Both the position numbers and the translations under genes were made by a program. A DNA stretch of 14,426 bases from contig JBBDMR010000121.1 of NCBI GenBank assembly GCA_040878225.1, positions 1 to 14,426 on the forward strand, written 5' to 3'. The notes under the pieces were generated by a model. That model saw nothing but the letters and a program-made list of their open reading frames with translations, ran no database searches and was not told the origin of the DNA. Each line of letters begins with the position of its first letter. The stretch's first letter is position 1. This DNA comes from MA-ANB-1 sp040878225 (lineage in GTDB: Bacteria; Actinomycetota; Acidimicrobiia; Spongiisociales; ZC4RG35). This document shows positions 6,531 through 13,390 of this stretch, in pieces.

Positions 6531-7037
6531 CTAGGAAACAAAGCTGGTGACTGTCACTCCCGTGTCTCCGCTTTCGGTGACCACCCAGGAGGAGCCGTCC
6601 CACGTGAACTGGATGGTCTGCCCGTGGACCGACGTAGAGATGACTGCGATGTCGACCCCAGCGACTCCCGGGGCCAGCTCGGTGACAGGAGCCAGATTGA
6701 CCAGGACGGCCTCGCCGGCGTCGACCTCCGCGATAATCGCCTCAACTTCGTCGAAGTCCACGAACGTTGCGTCCGGGAAGGCGTCGGCTATAGCTTCCTT
6801 CATCTCAACCGGTATCGGTTCGGCATGGTCAAGGCTTTCGATGTCGAGGAGCTGATCTCGTACGTACATCGGAGTCACCGAGCACGTGTCGCCACAAGCA
6901 AGTCTGATTGCCTGAACCGTGAGCTCACCTTTCTTGCTCGCTTCCATCGTCGATACATCGGGCGTTGAGCTCGTCGGCTCAGAGGAACACGAAACGACGA
7001 TCGAGCCCAACAGAACGGCAAGGGCAATACGTTTCAC
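6531..7037 (-). CDS. Putative lipoprotein, unknown function
   Basis: The 168-residue protein begins with a basic, hydrophobic signal peptide (MKRIALAVLLGSIVVSC) whose lipobox VVSC puts the lipidated Cys at residue 17, so it should be anchored outside the membrane. A Ser/Thr/Pro linker follows. The mature part has a likely disulfide between C48 and C52 (LACGDTCS), an acidic middle (TFVDFDEVEAIIAEVDAG), and a beta-rich end (TIQFTWDGSSWVVTESGDTG). No family is recognised. The start is GTG 7037, chosen because it opens the signal peptide; GGAAC upstream is a weak ribosome binding site. TATTAT at 7067-7062 on the minus strand is a reasonable -10 box 24 bases upstream. It is followed by the second lipoprotein gene's 3' end upstream, 164 bases away on the same strand. 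Confidence 0.8.
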   Translation of the reverse strand: MKRIALAVLLGSIVVSCSSEPTSSTPDVSTMEASKKGELTVQAIRLACGDTCSVTPMYVRDQLLDIESLDHAEPIPVEMKEAIADAFPDATFVDFDEVEAIIAEVDAGEAVLVNLAPVTELAPGVAGVDIAVISTSVHGQTIQFTWDGSSWVVTESGDTGVTVTSFVS

Positions 7038-7061
7038 AACTGTTCCGACGTACCGGATGAC

Positions 7062-7067
7062 ATAATA
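7062..7067 (-). promoter_or_regulatory. -10 candidate TATTAT for the lipoprotein gene
   Basis: TATTAT on the minus strand (five of six to TATAAT) lies 24 bases before GTG 7037 and would give a leader of about 17 bases. A well-spaced -35 is not apparent. Confidence 0.35.
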
Positions 7068-7201
7068 GTTCCTCGCTTGGGTCCAACATCCCCGTCAGCA
7101 ACGCATATCACTAGATATGCAAATGATCCTTGGCGGAGCCGCCCATGTATCTAATGACCGACAGAGAACGGCACTTATGTGGGTCGATCATCTTTGCTCG
7201 C

Positions 7202-7834
7202 CTAAAGGTCGTATCCCTCGCACCCAGAAACGGTTGAGACTGCCCAGCCCCCCGCGGGAACCTCGATGGCGGTGGCAACAACCTGTTCCCGATCGTCGAT
7301 GAGAAGAGAGGCAGTGTTGTCGTCGATGAACACGATCTCGCCTCCGTGGCCATCCTGGTAGGCCTGCAACATCTTTAGGGCTGCGTCTCCCGGGTTTGGA
7401 TCGCCGGGGATCTCAGGGTCGAAGCTGGCTTGCATGATCCAGCTGGCCTCGTTTACACAGTCGAGCGAACCATCGGTTGGGGCAGGCCCGGTGTCTGGTT
7501 CGCCGCAGACCTGCACGTCATGAACCACCCAGGCGCCGTCCCCTTCGACCTCGGGGTAGGCGATCGCAACATCTCGACCGTTTTCGACAGCTGCCCACGA
7601 TTCGTCCCCAGAACGCTCGACTATCTCAGCGCCCTCTTCGACCCATTCCGCCAACGCGTCTTCGACGACCTCGGTTTCGGTGGACCCTGAAACTCGAATA
7701 TCGGCTCCACGGTGAACCTGCCCTTCATAACAGTCGAGCACACCATCACCCGAAGCCGATGGTTCGGCCGGTGTGCCGCATGTTGTCAACACCACCAACA
7801 GCAACACCAGGACCGAACGCGCGACAGCTGTCAT
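7202..7834 (-). CDS. Putative lipoprotein with an internal domain duplication
   Basis: The 210-residue protein starts with a signal peptide (MTAVARSVLVLLLVVLTTC) and lipobox LTTC, lipidated Cys at 19. Two similar halves follow. Half one (about 30-113) runs from DGVLDCYEG through a VENGRDVAIAYPEV segment to WVVHDVQVCGEP. Half two (about 121-208) runs from DGSLDCVNEA through LIDDREQVVATAIEVP to WAVSTVSGCEG. Each half has one Cys near its start and one near its end, suggesting one disulfide per domain. The family is unknown. The frame stays open upstream to 8302, but I chose ATG 7834 because it opens the signal peptide and is preceded by GATAAT six bases away, as in a leaderless transcript. It may be functionally related to the neighbouring lipoprotein, though sequence similarity between them is not evident. 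Confidence 0.82.
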   Translation of the reverse strand: MTAVARSVLVLLLVVLTTCGTPAEPSASGDGVLDCYEGQVHRGADIRVSGSTETEVVEDALAEWVEEGAEIVERSGDESWAAVENGRDVAIAYPEVEGDGAWVVHDVQVCGEPDTGPAPTDGSLDCVNEASWIMQASFDPEIPGDPNPGDAALKMLQAYQDGHGGEIVFIDDNTASLLIDDREQVVATAIEVPAGGWAVSTVSGCEGYDL

Positions 7835-7840
7835 TTCTTC

Positions 7841-7846
7841 ATTATC
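7841..7846 (-). promoter_or_regulatory. -10 candidate GATAAT for a leaderless lipoprotein mRNA
   Basis: GATAAT on the minus strand matches five of six bases of TATAAT and ends exactly six bases before ATG 7834. This geometry puts transcription start at the start codon and also supports the chosen start over the longer frame. Confidence 0.5.
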
Positions 7847-8390
7847 GACCGAGATCACTAGTTCGGTAGCGGAATCGCCCACATCTGAGACCGGCCGCCA
7901 TCGCCGACCGCTTCCCACATCAACAGGAATCAGCAGCACCCGATCAGCGGCAACACCCCTCAACCGAGAAACGAACTCGGCCTGATCGGCACCACGAAAC
8001 AGGCTGCCCAACGAAAGTACTCGTCGAAAACGTCCCCCTAGAAATCCCGGTGCCTTTGGCCAGCGACGGTACAACACAGCTCTCAAAAAGACCTCATGGC
8101 TGGGCCACATCTGGGCGAACGCCTGTATGCACGGCCTTTTCACTACAGTCCGGTACTGCTCAATACGGGCGTGATCGGATTCAGGTCCCTGTGAGCGAGA
8201 GGGATCGTTTGGGAGGACCAGCCCGCCGAGTATCCGCCCACTCGTCCCCATCCTTCGATGTATGTCGAATGTATGCATTCGTATCGTGTCGGCCGGTGTC
8301 ACGTCGTGTTAGCTGTTCCCGGAACCCTGCCAAAACCCCAGCTAGACGGCATGTGTCGACAGCGGGCACCACCAGGCGAACGTGCCCTGT
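7847..8390. other. Gene-poor stretch upstream of the lipoprotein gene
   Basis: I find no gene here. Long frames are open on both strands but lack recognisable domains and ribosome binding sites. One local structure is CGAATG-TATG-CATTCG at 8267-8282, a perfect 6-bp inverted repeat flanked by two copies of ATGTATG. The right edge meets the tRNA fragment. Confidence 0.4.
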
Positions 8391-8440
8391 CCTGCCTACG
8401 GATCAGGAGGTTGGGGGTTCAAGTCCTCCCGAGCGCGCCA
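8391..8440 (+). pseudogene. 3' half of a tRNA-Arg(ACG), including CCA; probable integration scar
   Basis: The sequence matches a tRNA from the anticodon arm to the 3' end. The anticodon loop CTACGGA (8396-8402, anticodon ACG at 8398-8400) is closed by CCTG/CAGG. The T arm is GGGGG-TTCAAGT-CCTCC (8413-8429), and the acceptor strand CGAGCGC (8430-8436), discriminator G and CCA (8438-8440) follow. The matching 5' acceptor strand GCGCTCG and a D arm are absent upstream, so this is not a functional tRNA. Fragments from the anticodon arm to the 3' end are the classic footprint left where tyrosine integrases use tRNA genes as attachment sites. Recognition as Arg(ACG) rests on the anticodon and on remembered actinobacterial sequences. 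A mismatch at 31:39 (C with T) suggests drift. Confidence 0.7.
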
Positions 8441-8610
8441 CGAGGAGCCTTGCGGGTAAAGGGCTTTCATTGTCCCGTCTTCGTTGCCGGGTCCGCCAGG
8501 GCGATCGTGGCCACCCGTCCATTCGATCACATCGTGCAGTTGGGCGTCTATCTCTCACAGACCTGCCTGTCTTCCATCGCGCCACGCACGCCTTCTTGCT
8601 GATGGTTCCG

Positions 8611-8870
8611 TTAGCTGCAGGTCGTCGAATCGAGAAAGCGGCGGCACTCATCCTCGGTGAGCGGACGGGTGATCCGGCTTCGAGCCAAGTCGACCATGTG
8701 GTCGGTGTCGAGATAGAACTTGCGGAGCACGTTTCCTGCATCGGGATACAACAGGTAGCTCCCGTCGCGCTGAAATTGAGCTGGGGCGGCGACGATCCGT
8801 CGAGACCGGTTCGAAGCTCGGCGAGGAGTTCTCCGGTGTGGATGTTCCACAGACGGACCTGGATGCGCCA
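8611..8870 (-). pseudogene. C-terminal remnant of a WD40-repeat (SARP/BTAD-type) protein, frameshifted
   Basis: Two overlapping minus frames together give the end of a WD40 protein. One frame (about 8865-8770) reads VRLWNIHTGELLAELRTGLDG, a typical blade strand. A different frame (about 8790-8611) then reads FQRDGSYLLYPDAGNVLRKF and continues LDTDHMVDLARSRITRPLTEDECRRFLDS before the stop. The last segment is the characteristic ending of large actinobacterial regulators with BTAD/SARP or kinase domains fused to WD40 repeats. The frame break near 8780, a possible second one near 8865 (DGAS in a third frame), and absence of everything upstream show a dead fragment. It lies beside the tRNA scar, so it probably arrived or was truncated by the same recombination. 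Confidence 0.6.
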
Positions 8871-9071
8871 TCACACCTCTTCGTGTATGCGATAGGTGTC
8901 GGCGCAGGAACCTATGCCGGCCTGACGGTCGACCGGAAGTTGCTGTGCTTTTCCCGTGGAGGCGCAAGTTCGGGTACCAGAGGGACGTTCCTCATACAAC
9001 CCCCATCAAATGGAAGGAAATGAAGTGACTGAGACAAACACAGCAACGCAAAGTGCGCCGTCGTACAGCGA

Positions 9072-9227
9072 GTGCAGTTGCCAGACGGCTCCGCCACCGA
9101 GACGTTGTCATGCGATTTGAGCGACGAGCCGGTGATGGTCCCTGAGCTCCAAGGAAGCCCGCCGACGTCGGCATTGAACTACGGCGGCGGATCTTGCGAG
9201 TGGATGTCGGGTATTGGTACGCCATGA
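9072..9227 (+). pseudogene. Possible protein remnant, 51 codons
   Basis: The frame from GTG 9072 reads VQLPDGSATETLSCDLSDEP and ends with a Gly/Cys-rich YGGGSCEWMSGIGTP. Its codon use looks coding, but there is no ribosome binding site; the frame is open only back to about 9030 with no better start. A second coding-like piece in another frame (SGNVHATSTYSEARSTVGDL, near 9280-9340) could be the continuation after a frameshift. The parent family is not known to me. Confidence 0.3.
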
Positions 9228-9428
9228 GAGGCGCCATCGTCTTCGCCGAGCGTTACAGCGTTGTCGTCACCCCGGTCCGGAAATGTGCACGCTACTTCCA
9301 CCTACTCCGAAGCCCGCTCGACTGTGGGTGACCTTGTCGTGACGGCTTCTCCAGATGGCCTACGGCTTCCTCCGCAGTGCGAGCAAGGGGTTCAAGGTCG
9401 AGGTCGCTTCTCGCTTTATAGCTTCTTG

Positions 9429-9448
9429 AAAAACCGGAGACCCACTCC
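9429..9448 (-). terminator. Terminator candidate of the MFS gene
   Basis: On the minus strand GGAG-TGGGT-CTCC is followed by GG and five T (9433-9429), 21 bases past the stop at 9470. The stem is only 4 bp, so it is a weak example of a Rho-independent terminator, but the T-run is rare in this GC-rich window. Confidence 0.4.
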
Positions 9449-9469
9449 TTCTCTGGCTTTGGCAACCCG

Positions 9470-10585
9470 CTAGGCACGGGAGTCGACCCTAATGCGTCCA
9501 AACTCGATTCCCGTGATGATGGCTGCGGCTACGAACATGACCGCCGCACCAACCACTGACAGCCTGCCGTACATCTCTCCGGCAATCGCCAAGCCGCCGA
9601 CCACCGGGCCGAACATCCTGCCCATGGCCATGACTGCCTGTGCATCCCCGATGCGCTCACTGGCGACGAGGGATCGCTCCACGAGCATTTTGAACGCTGC
9701 GGGGATCACGACCCAGAAGGAGAAGCCCCACATCGCCATCGCCAGGAAGTAGACAATCGGGATTTTCACCGTACCGAGGACAAGGGCGGGTATCGCTGTC
9801 CCGAGGAGCCAGAATCCCACGGTGCGGGGGGGCGCCTTGACCCTGGTCCCGAGCACTCCGGCGAGCGCGTTGAGGCTGAGGGCCCATGCGACGTTCACCG
9901 GGGAGATCCCGACGAAGCCGGTGCCGGTGGCGACGGCAAAAACGAACACGGCTGAGCCGCCGACGGTGAGTAACAACAGGGCGAAGAGGAGCAGCGGGTT
10001 CGATCGCGACCTGCTCACCGTGCGCCCGATGCGGGGGAGATCGGCGAAACCGACGCGAAACACCAGAGTGCACGCAGCAAGGATGGCAAGTGCGGCGAAT
10101 GCCCACGGGTATCCGCCACGCTCGACCAACCAGGCTATGCCCGGCGAGGCGATTGCCGCGGTGATCGGCGCAACAGCAGCAACCTCACCGATACCGCGGG
10201 AGAATCTGGTGGCATCCGCCCATGCAATCCAGGTAAGAATCCCCATCCCGATACCGGCAAAGGCCCGGGTGAGGACGAGGAGCCCGAAACTCGTTACGAG
10301 GGCCGAGGCGAGACATGAGACCGCGAGCAGGGCAACGCCCCCGTAGTGGAGACGACGTCTTGGACGTAAGAACCTGCCGACCAGGAAGGAAGCAACGGCG
10401 AAGCTTCCCACTTGGGCCGTGCTGAGGAATCCGGTTGCACCGAGGGGAACATCGAGTCGGTCTGAAACATCCGGAAGGAGGAAGGGTGTCGCTGCGAACA
10501 CTGCCGCTACCAGGGCCGCTCCGGCAATGACTCCGGGCGACGCCTGCGGTCGGATCGCCTGGATGGCGCGAAGCGGCAATGCCAT
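9470..10585 (-). CDS. MFS transporter
   Basis: The 371-residue protein is almost all hydrophobic helices, about 11-12 membrane segments, and matches the major facilitator superfamily. The first segment follows ASPGVIAGAALVAAV, and a cytosolic loop FLRPRRRLHYGG lies near residues 72-83, where the family's motif A is found. Another basic loop (DLPRIGRTVSRSRSN, about 177-191) separates the two six-helix halves. Substrate cannot be predicted. It is somewhat shorter than typical 400-residue members, with short loops. The start ATG 10585 lacks a Shine-Dalgarno; CATACT nine bases before it may be a -10 box. It lies 64 bases downstream of the Rieske oxidoreductase gene on the same strand, so joint transcription is possible, which would hint at moving a substrate or product of that enzyme. 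Confidence 0.87.
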   Translation of the reverse strand: MALPLRAIQAIRPQASPGVIAGAALVAAVFAATPFLLPDVSDRLDVPLGATGFLSTAQVGSFAVASFLVGRFLRPRRRLHYGGVALLAVSCLASALVTSFGLLVLTRAFAGIGMGILTWIAWADATRFSRGIGEVAAVAPITAAIASPGIAWLVERGGYPWAFAALAILAACTLVFRVGFADLPRIGRTVSRSRSNPLLLFALLLLTVGGSAVFVFAVATGTGFVGISPVNVAWALSLNALAGVLGTRVKAPPRTVGFWLLGTAIPALVLGTVKIPIVYFLAMAMWGFSFWVVIPAAFKMLVERSLVASERIGDAQAVMAMGRMFGPVVGGLAIAGEMYGRLSVVGAAVMFVAAAIITGIEFGRIRVDSRA

Positions 10586-10649
10586 AACTGCGCAAGTATG
10601 GACCCGCCTCCGGTCGGATCGGGGTTATGTGCGGTCTCTCTACACGCGT

Positions 10650-12149
10650 TCAGGCTTCGAGCGTGTACTTCTCGAGATCCTCCGTTGCGGGCCCTTCCAA
10701 GACTTCACCTTCCATCGAGAACCTGGATCCATGACAGGGGCAGTCCCAACTTCGCTCTGCGTCGTTCCATGCGACGGTGCATCCGAGGTGGGTGCAGGTG
10801 AGGGAAACAGCGTGAACATCTCCCCCGGCGTCGCGGTAGGCGCCGACCGTCTTTCCGTCGAACTCCACCAGGCGAGCGTCGCCCCGCGGAAGGTCCTCCA
10901 AATCCGTGGGGCTCAATCGGCTGATTGTTCCTATCACCAGTTCCTTGCCCACCTTTGCATTGAAGGCGAGGAGGTTCTTCACTCCCGTCAGCCCCGGCAG
11001 GCGAGTCGCCTCGAATGCTGTCTGCCACCTGTTGCTTGCACCAGTCACGAGATCACTCAGGATCGCCGCAGCCACTGTTCCGTTGGTCAGCCCCCACTTC
11101 CCAAAGCCGGTGGCCACATAAGTTCGGGACATGCGCGGGGCACGTCCGACGAGGGGTAAACCGTCGAACGTCTCATAGTCCTGCGACGACCATCTGTATT
11201 CGAATGACTCGACGTCAAAATTCTCTCTCGCCCATCTCTCGAGTTCGCCCCATCGGCCGGGGGTTGCATCAGGGTGACCCGGGGCGTGGCCCTCACCGAT
11301 GATGATCAGGCCGCGCTCACCCCAAGGTCGTAGGGAGATCTTGGGCGAACCGGAGCTTATATACATCCCATGGGGTGGCCGGTCTCGCAGGAGAGCCGCA
11401 ATGCCATAGGTACGCCCGGGGCGGGTCTTGGCGAAGAATCCGGCTCGGTCCACAAAGGGGAGCAGCGTGGCAACCACGGCTTTTGCCCCTGTCAACTCGG
11501 CTTGGCGGGTGCTGACGACGACGCGTTCGGAATCCTCGGTCAATCCGGTCGCGCTCGTCTCCTCGAAGATCAACCCGCCCCGCTCCGATATCTCCCGGGC
11601 CAGTCCGTCACAGTATCTCGCCGGGTGGACGAGTCCCTGGTCCTCGAAGAGCAAGCAGAGGGCGACATCGAATGGCAGGTCGCAGTCAGAGGTCAGACTC
11701 GAGGGCAGCCCGAGGCGGAGTGAAGCGGCGTATTCGGACTCGAGGGGTTTAGTGGCCTCAGGGTCTGTGGTAAAGACGATCGCCGGGGAGGACTGAAACT
11801 CTGCTTCCGGAGCGAGCTCCGCGGCCAGTTCGGACACCATTCCGACCGCCCACTGATTTGCCTCGGCATAGGTACCGGCGACGTTGGGCCCATGTCGATC
11901 CAGCAGATCGTGATAGATAAGCCCGTGCTGAGAAGTGACTTTCCCGGTGGAGTGTCCGGTGGTGCCGGTGCCGATGCGATTCCGCTCGACGACTGCGACG
12001 CTCGCCCCGGCGCGTTGGGCTAAGAGCGCTGTGGTCAGCCCGGTGATCCCTCCACCGACAACGACGACATCTACACGGTGATTCCCCGACGGCTCGGGGT
12101 ATTCAACGGCATTGCGATCGGCCAACCAGACAGATTCTCGTTGGGACAT
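10650..12149 (-). CDS. FAD-dependent oxidoreductase with C-terminal Rieske [2Fe-2S] domain
   Basis: The 499-residue protein joins two domains. Residues about 25-375 are a DAO-type FAD oxidoreductase. VDVVVVGGGITGL has the dinucleotide-binding GGGITG at 32-37, E55 of VVERN is the ribose-binding acid, and YVATGFGKWGLTNG at 344-357 is the second FAD contact. Residues about 410-499 are a Rieske domain with CTHLGC (C452, H454, C457) and CPCHGSRF (C470, C472, H473). The cluster ligands are C452, H454, C470 and H473, and C457 and C472 would form the disulfide of high-potential Rieske proteins. The N-terminal line ESVWLADRNAVEYP is typical of this fused family, found in many bacteria and of unsettled substrate. 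No signal peptide is seen. A TATATG (12162-12157 minus) seven bases before ATG 12149 suggests a leaderless mRNA. The MFS gene follows. Confidence 0.93.
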   Translation of the reverse strand: MSQRESVWLADRNAVEYPEPSGNHRVDVVVVGGGITGLTTALLAQRAGASVAVVERNRIGTGTTGHSTGKVTSQHGLIYHDLLDRHGPNVAGTYAEANQWAVGMVSELAAELAPEAEFQSSPAIVFTTDPEATKPLESEYAASLRLGLPSSLTSDCDLPFDVALCLLFEDQGLVHPARYCDGLAREISERGGLIFEETSATGLTEDSERVVVSTRQAELTGAKAVVATLLPFVDRAGFFAKTRPGRTYGIAALLRDRPPHGMYISSGSPKISLRPWGERGLIIIGEGHAPGHPDATPGRWGELERWARENFDVESFEYRWSSQDYETFDGLPLVGRAPRMSRTYVATGFGKWGLTNGTVAAAILSDLVTGASNRWQTAFEATRLPGLTGVKNLLAFNAKVGKELVIGTISRLSPTDLEDLPRGDARLVEFDGKTVGAYRDAGGDVHAVSLTCTHLGCTVAWNDAERSWDCPCHGSRFSMEGEVLEGPATEDLEKYTLEA

Positions 12150-12156
12150 TGTGCCC

Positions 12157-12162
12157 CATATA
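12157..12162 (-). promoter_or_regulatory. -10 candidate TATATG before the Rieske oxidoreductase
   Basis: On the minus strand GGTATATGG precedes ATG 12149 by seven bases and no Shine-Dalgarno is present. TTGTGA occurs 14 bases upstream of it, a short spacing for a -35. Confidence 0.35.
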
Positions 12163-12248
12163 CCCGTACCGGAGGTTCACAAACCGTGCCGCCTGGCGTC
12201 TAGATTGCCGGTCGACACATTGCCTACCGACAGTCGATCGCGATTGGC

Positions 12249-12731
12249 TCAAGGGCGGATCTCACTTCGGGCGATCAGATATCCCTCCGCCCTCTCGCCG
12301 AGCTGGTACTGACTGACGATCTGCTGAAACTGCGGGCCGTGGTGGGGGACTACAAGATGGGCAAGTTCGTGGAGAATCACCCAGTCGAGCACCCACTCGG
12401 GCATGGAAGCGAGCCGGTCGGAGATCCGGATGCGACCTTCCGACACGGTGCAAGAGCCCCAACGTCGCAACTGTCGGTTGGACCAATCGATCGTGGCCGG
12501 TGTGGGCAGACCATATTGTTTTGCCAGCTTCGCCGCCCGCGAGTGGAGATTGACACCTTCAGAGGAGACTCGTCTCGTCGTTTTCCTCACCAGGTCTGCA
12601 ACGAGCCCGGCTTCGGCGTCAGGTTCCATTCCCTCCGGTATCAGGACCCGCAGCCGGCCTTCGACGATGTATGCCTGCGCCGTCTTCTTTCTCTTCTTGC
12701 TGCGGACTACCTCGACGGCGAGTTCACTCAT
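12249..12731 (-). CDS. YgjP/DUF45-type zinc metallopeptidase
   Basis: The 160-residue protein has the zinc motif HELAH at 121-125 and a third ligand, most likely H131 in PHHGPQF. Family marks are the basic strand pair at the start (VVRSKKRKKTAQAYIVEGRLRV), a helix with TTRRVS, and RRWGSC at 89-94. This set defines the YgjP-like (DUF45) family, small cytosolic zinc proteases related to SprT/WLM, whose substrates are mostly unknown. In larger relatives the domain sits at the end of type I restriction helicase neighbourhoods, but no such genes are here. The length fits a minimal catalytic domain. TAGGAT (12743-12738 minus) is six bases before ATG 12731, again the leaderless geometry. It lies 99 bases upstream of the oxidoreductase gene on the same strand. 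Confidence 0.9.
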   Translation of the reverse strand: MSELAVEVVRSKKRKKTAQAYIVEGRLRVLIPEGMEPDAEAGLVADLVRKTTRRVSSEGVNLHSRAAKLAKQYGLPTPATIDWSNRQLRRWGSCTVSEGRIRISDRLASMPEWVLDWVILHELAHLVVPHHGPQFQQIVSQYQLGERAEGYLIARSEIRP

Positions 12732-12737
12732 GCCTCG

Positions 12738-12743
12738 ATCCTA
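12738..12743 (-). promoter_or_regulatory. -10 candidate TAGGAT for a leaderless metallopeptidase mRNA
   Basis: TAGGAT fits TANNNT and is separated from ATG 12731 by CGAGGC, six bases, so the start codon would be at the 5' end of the transcript. GAGG within the gap is too close to act as a Shine-Dalgarno. Confidence 0.4.
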
Positions 12744-12822
12744 TGTGCGGTGTGGGACGGAAAAGGACCGGGTTTCGGCGACTGGAGGCGGGGGTATGTC
12801 GGTGCAAGGAGAAAGGAACGTC

Positions 12823-12981
12823 ATGAGATGTGCCCACGATGTATGCACCTGTCTCGTCACCACCGGCGAGAAGTTCTGCAGTGAGGCTTGTGGACCTGGA
12901 ATGAGCAGCGAGCCATATTGTGGCTGCGCCCACACGGAGTGCGAGTCAGCGCCTCCGGTCGCCAAACCACCGCTCGACTGA
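12823..12981 (+). CDS. Bacterial metallothionein
   Basis: The 52-residue protein has eight Cys (3, 8, 10, 19, 23, 33, 35, 40) and two His (5, 37). The pattern is CAHDVCTC, then FCSEAC, then CGCAHTEC. This is the arrangement of bacterial metallothioneins (SmtA/BmtA family): a first Cys/His cluster, the conserved YCS-type helix with two Cys, and a closing CxCxHxxC. It should bind zinc, cadmium or copper in the cytosol as a metal buffer. A Pro-rich tail (ESAPPVAKPPLD) follows. ATG 12823 is chosen over ATG 12796 because AAGGA at 12813-12817 is five bases away and the family begins at this point. It is alone on its strand, transcribed away from the metallopeptidase gene, and ends at a strong hairpin. 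No metal-responsive operator was recognised in the 91-bp gap. Confidence 0.85.
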   Translation: MRCAHDVCTCLVTTGEKFCSEACGPGMSSEPYCGCAHTECESAPPVAKPPLD

Positions 12982-12986
12982 GGTTG

Positions 12987-13026
12987 TGACGGGAGGAGCC
13001 GCTTTCCCCTCGGCTCCTCCCGGTCA
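12987..13026. terminator. Strong bidirectional hairpin between metallothionein and GlsB-like genes
   Basis: GGGAGGAGCCG (12991-13001) and CGGCTCCTCCC (13011-13021) form a perfect 11-bp GC-rich stem with a 9-base loop. TGAC and GTCA extend it past a single bulged G. It starts six bases after the metallothionein stop and ends four bases before the last base of the opposite gene, so it serves both convergent genes. There is no T-run. Confidence 0.8.
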
Positions 13027-13029
13027 CGT

Positions 13030-13311
13030 TCAAGTCGTTGTTGTCGACTTGTCTGACATAGACATGTAGACGACAATCGCCAATGCGGCAACCCCGACCT
13101 GGATCGCATGCTTGAGCCAGTCGATACCGTCCGTGTCCCCGACTCCCAGCCATTGGGCAATCAGGCCACCGATAATTGCACCTACGGCACCGACGACAAT
13201 CGTCATTGGCAGGGATATGTCTTGCTTTCCGGGCATGACCAGCCTGGCAAGGGGCCCGATGATGATTCCGGCCAGAAGGCCCCAGATCAGGATTCCCAAG
13301 AACTCGCCCAT
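13030..13311 (-). CDS. GlsB/YeaQ/YmgE family stress-response membrane protein
   Basis: The 93-residue protein has three hydrophobic segments, about 5-24 (LGILIWGLLAGIIIGPLA), 34-55 (LPMTIVVGAVGAIIGGLIAQWL) and 69-85 (AIQVGVAALAIVVYMSM). The Gly-rich pattern with GPLARLVMPGKQD between the first two is the signature of the family formerly called transglycosylase-associated proteins. These are small inner-membrane proteins linked to envelope or general stress; the molecular activity is unclear. The longer frame to 13383 is rejected because AAAGGAGGAGAAA sits directly before ATG 13311, the best Shine-Dalgarno in the window, and the family begins with MGEFLGIL-like sequence. TAGCAT at 13355-13350 on the minus strand is a possible -10 box. 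Confidence 0.92.
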   Translation of the reverse strand: MGEFLGILIWGLLAGIIIGPLARLVMPGKQDISLPMTIVVGAVGAIIGGLIAQWLGVGDTDGIDWLKHAIQVGVAALAIVVYMSMSDKSTTTT

Positions 13312-13315
13312 TTTC

Positions 13316-13322
13316 TCCTCCT
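13316..13322 (-). promoter_or_regulatory. Strong Shine-Dalgarno deciding the GlsB-like start
   Basis: On the minus strand AAAGGAGGAGAAA immediately precedes ATG 13311. It excludes the upstream GTG/ATG starts of the longer frame. Confidence 0.8.
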
Positions 13323-13390
13323 TTGGATGCGGTTCCTTTTGCGCACAGCATGCTACCGGTTGGGGGCCTGACCTGACGAACAATCGGAAC

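Larger units (their letters stand above)
8880..9469. other. Gene-poor stretch with remnants
   Basis: No intact gene is recognised in this 590-bp interval. It holds the short coding-like segment described at 9072-9227, the frame at about 9261-9473, and the terminator candidate of the MFS gene. The density of broken coding-like segments fits decayed imported DNA. Confidence 0.4.

Noticed and set aside
8267..8282. CGAATG-TATG-CATTCG inverted repeat as an operator
   Set aside because: It is in a gene-poor stretch with no start codon of a supported gene nearby, so no role can be argued.
7835..8302. Upstream extension of the lipoprotein frame (366 residues in all)
   Set aside because: A signal peptide with lipobox starts exactly at ATG 7834, preceded by a leaderless-type GATAAT. 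The extension has no recognisable domain and would bury the signal peptide.
8391..8440. Complete tRNA gene
   Set aside because: The 5' acceptor strand complementary to CGAGCGC and a D arm are missing in the 40 bases upstream.
8403..8741. Minus-strand frame ending LLVARSGGLEPPTS
   Set aside because: The ending is the well-known antisense translation of a tRNA 3' end. The frame crosses the tRNA fragment and the WD40 remnant in the wrong frame.
8050..8895. 281-residue plus-strand frame
   Set aside because: It runs through the tRNA fragment and opposite the WD40 remnant, is rich in Arg, Ser and Pro, and has no domain.
10419..11159. 246-residue plus-strand frame
   Set aside because: It is antisense to the MFS and Rieske oxidoreductase genes, both with intact family motifs.
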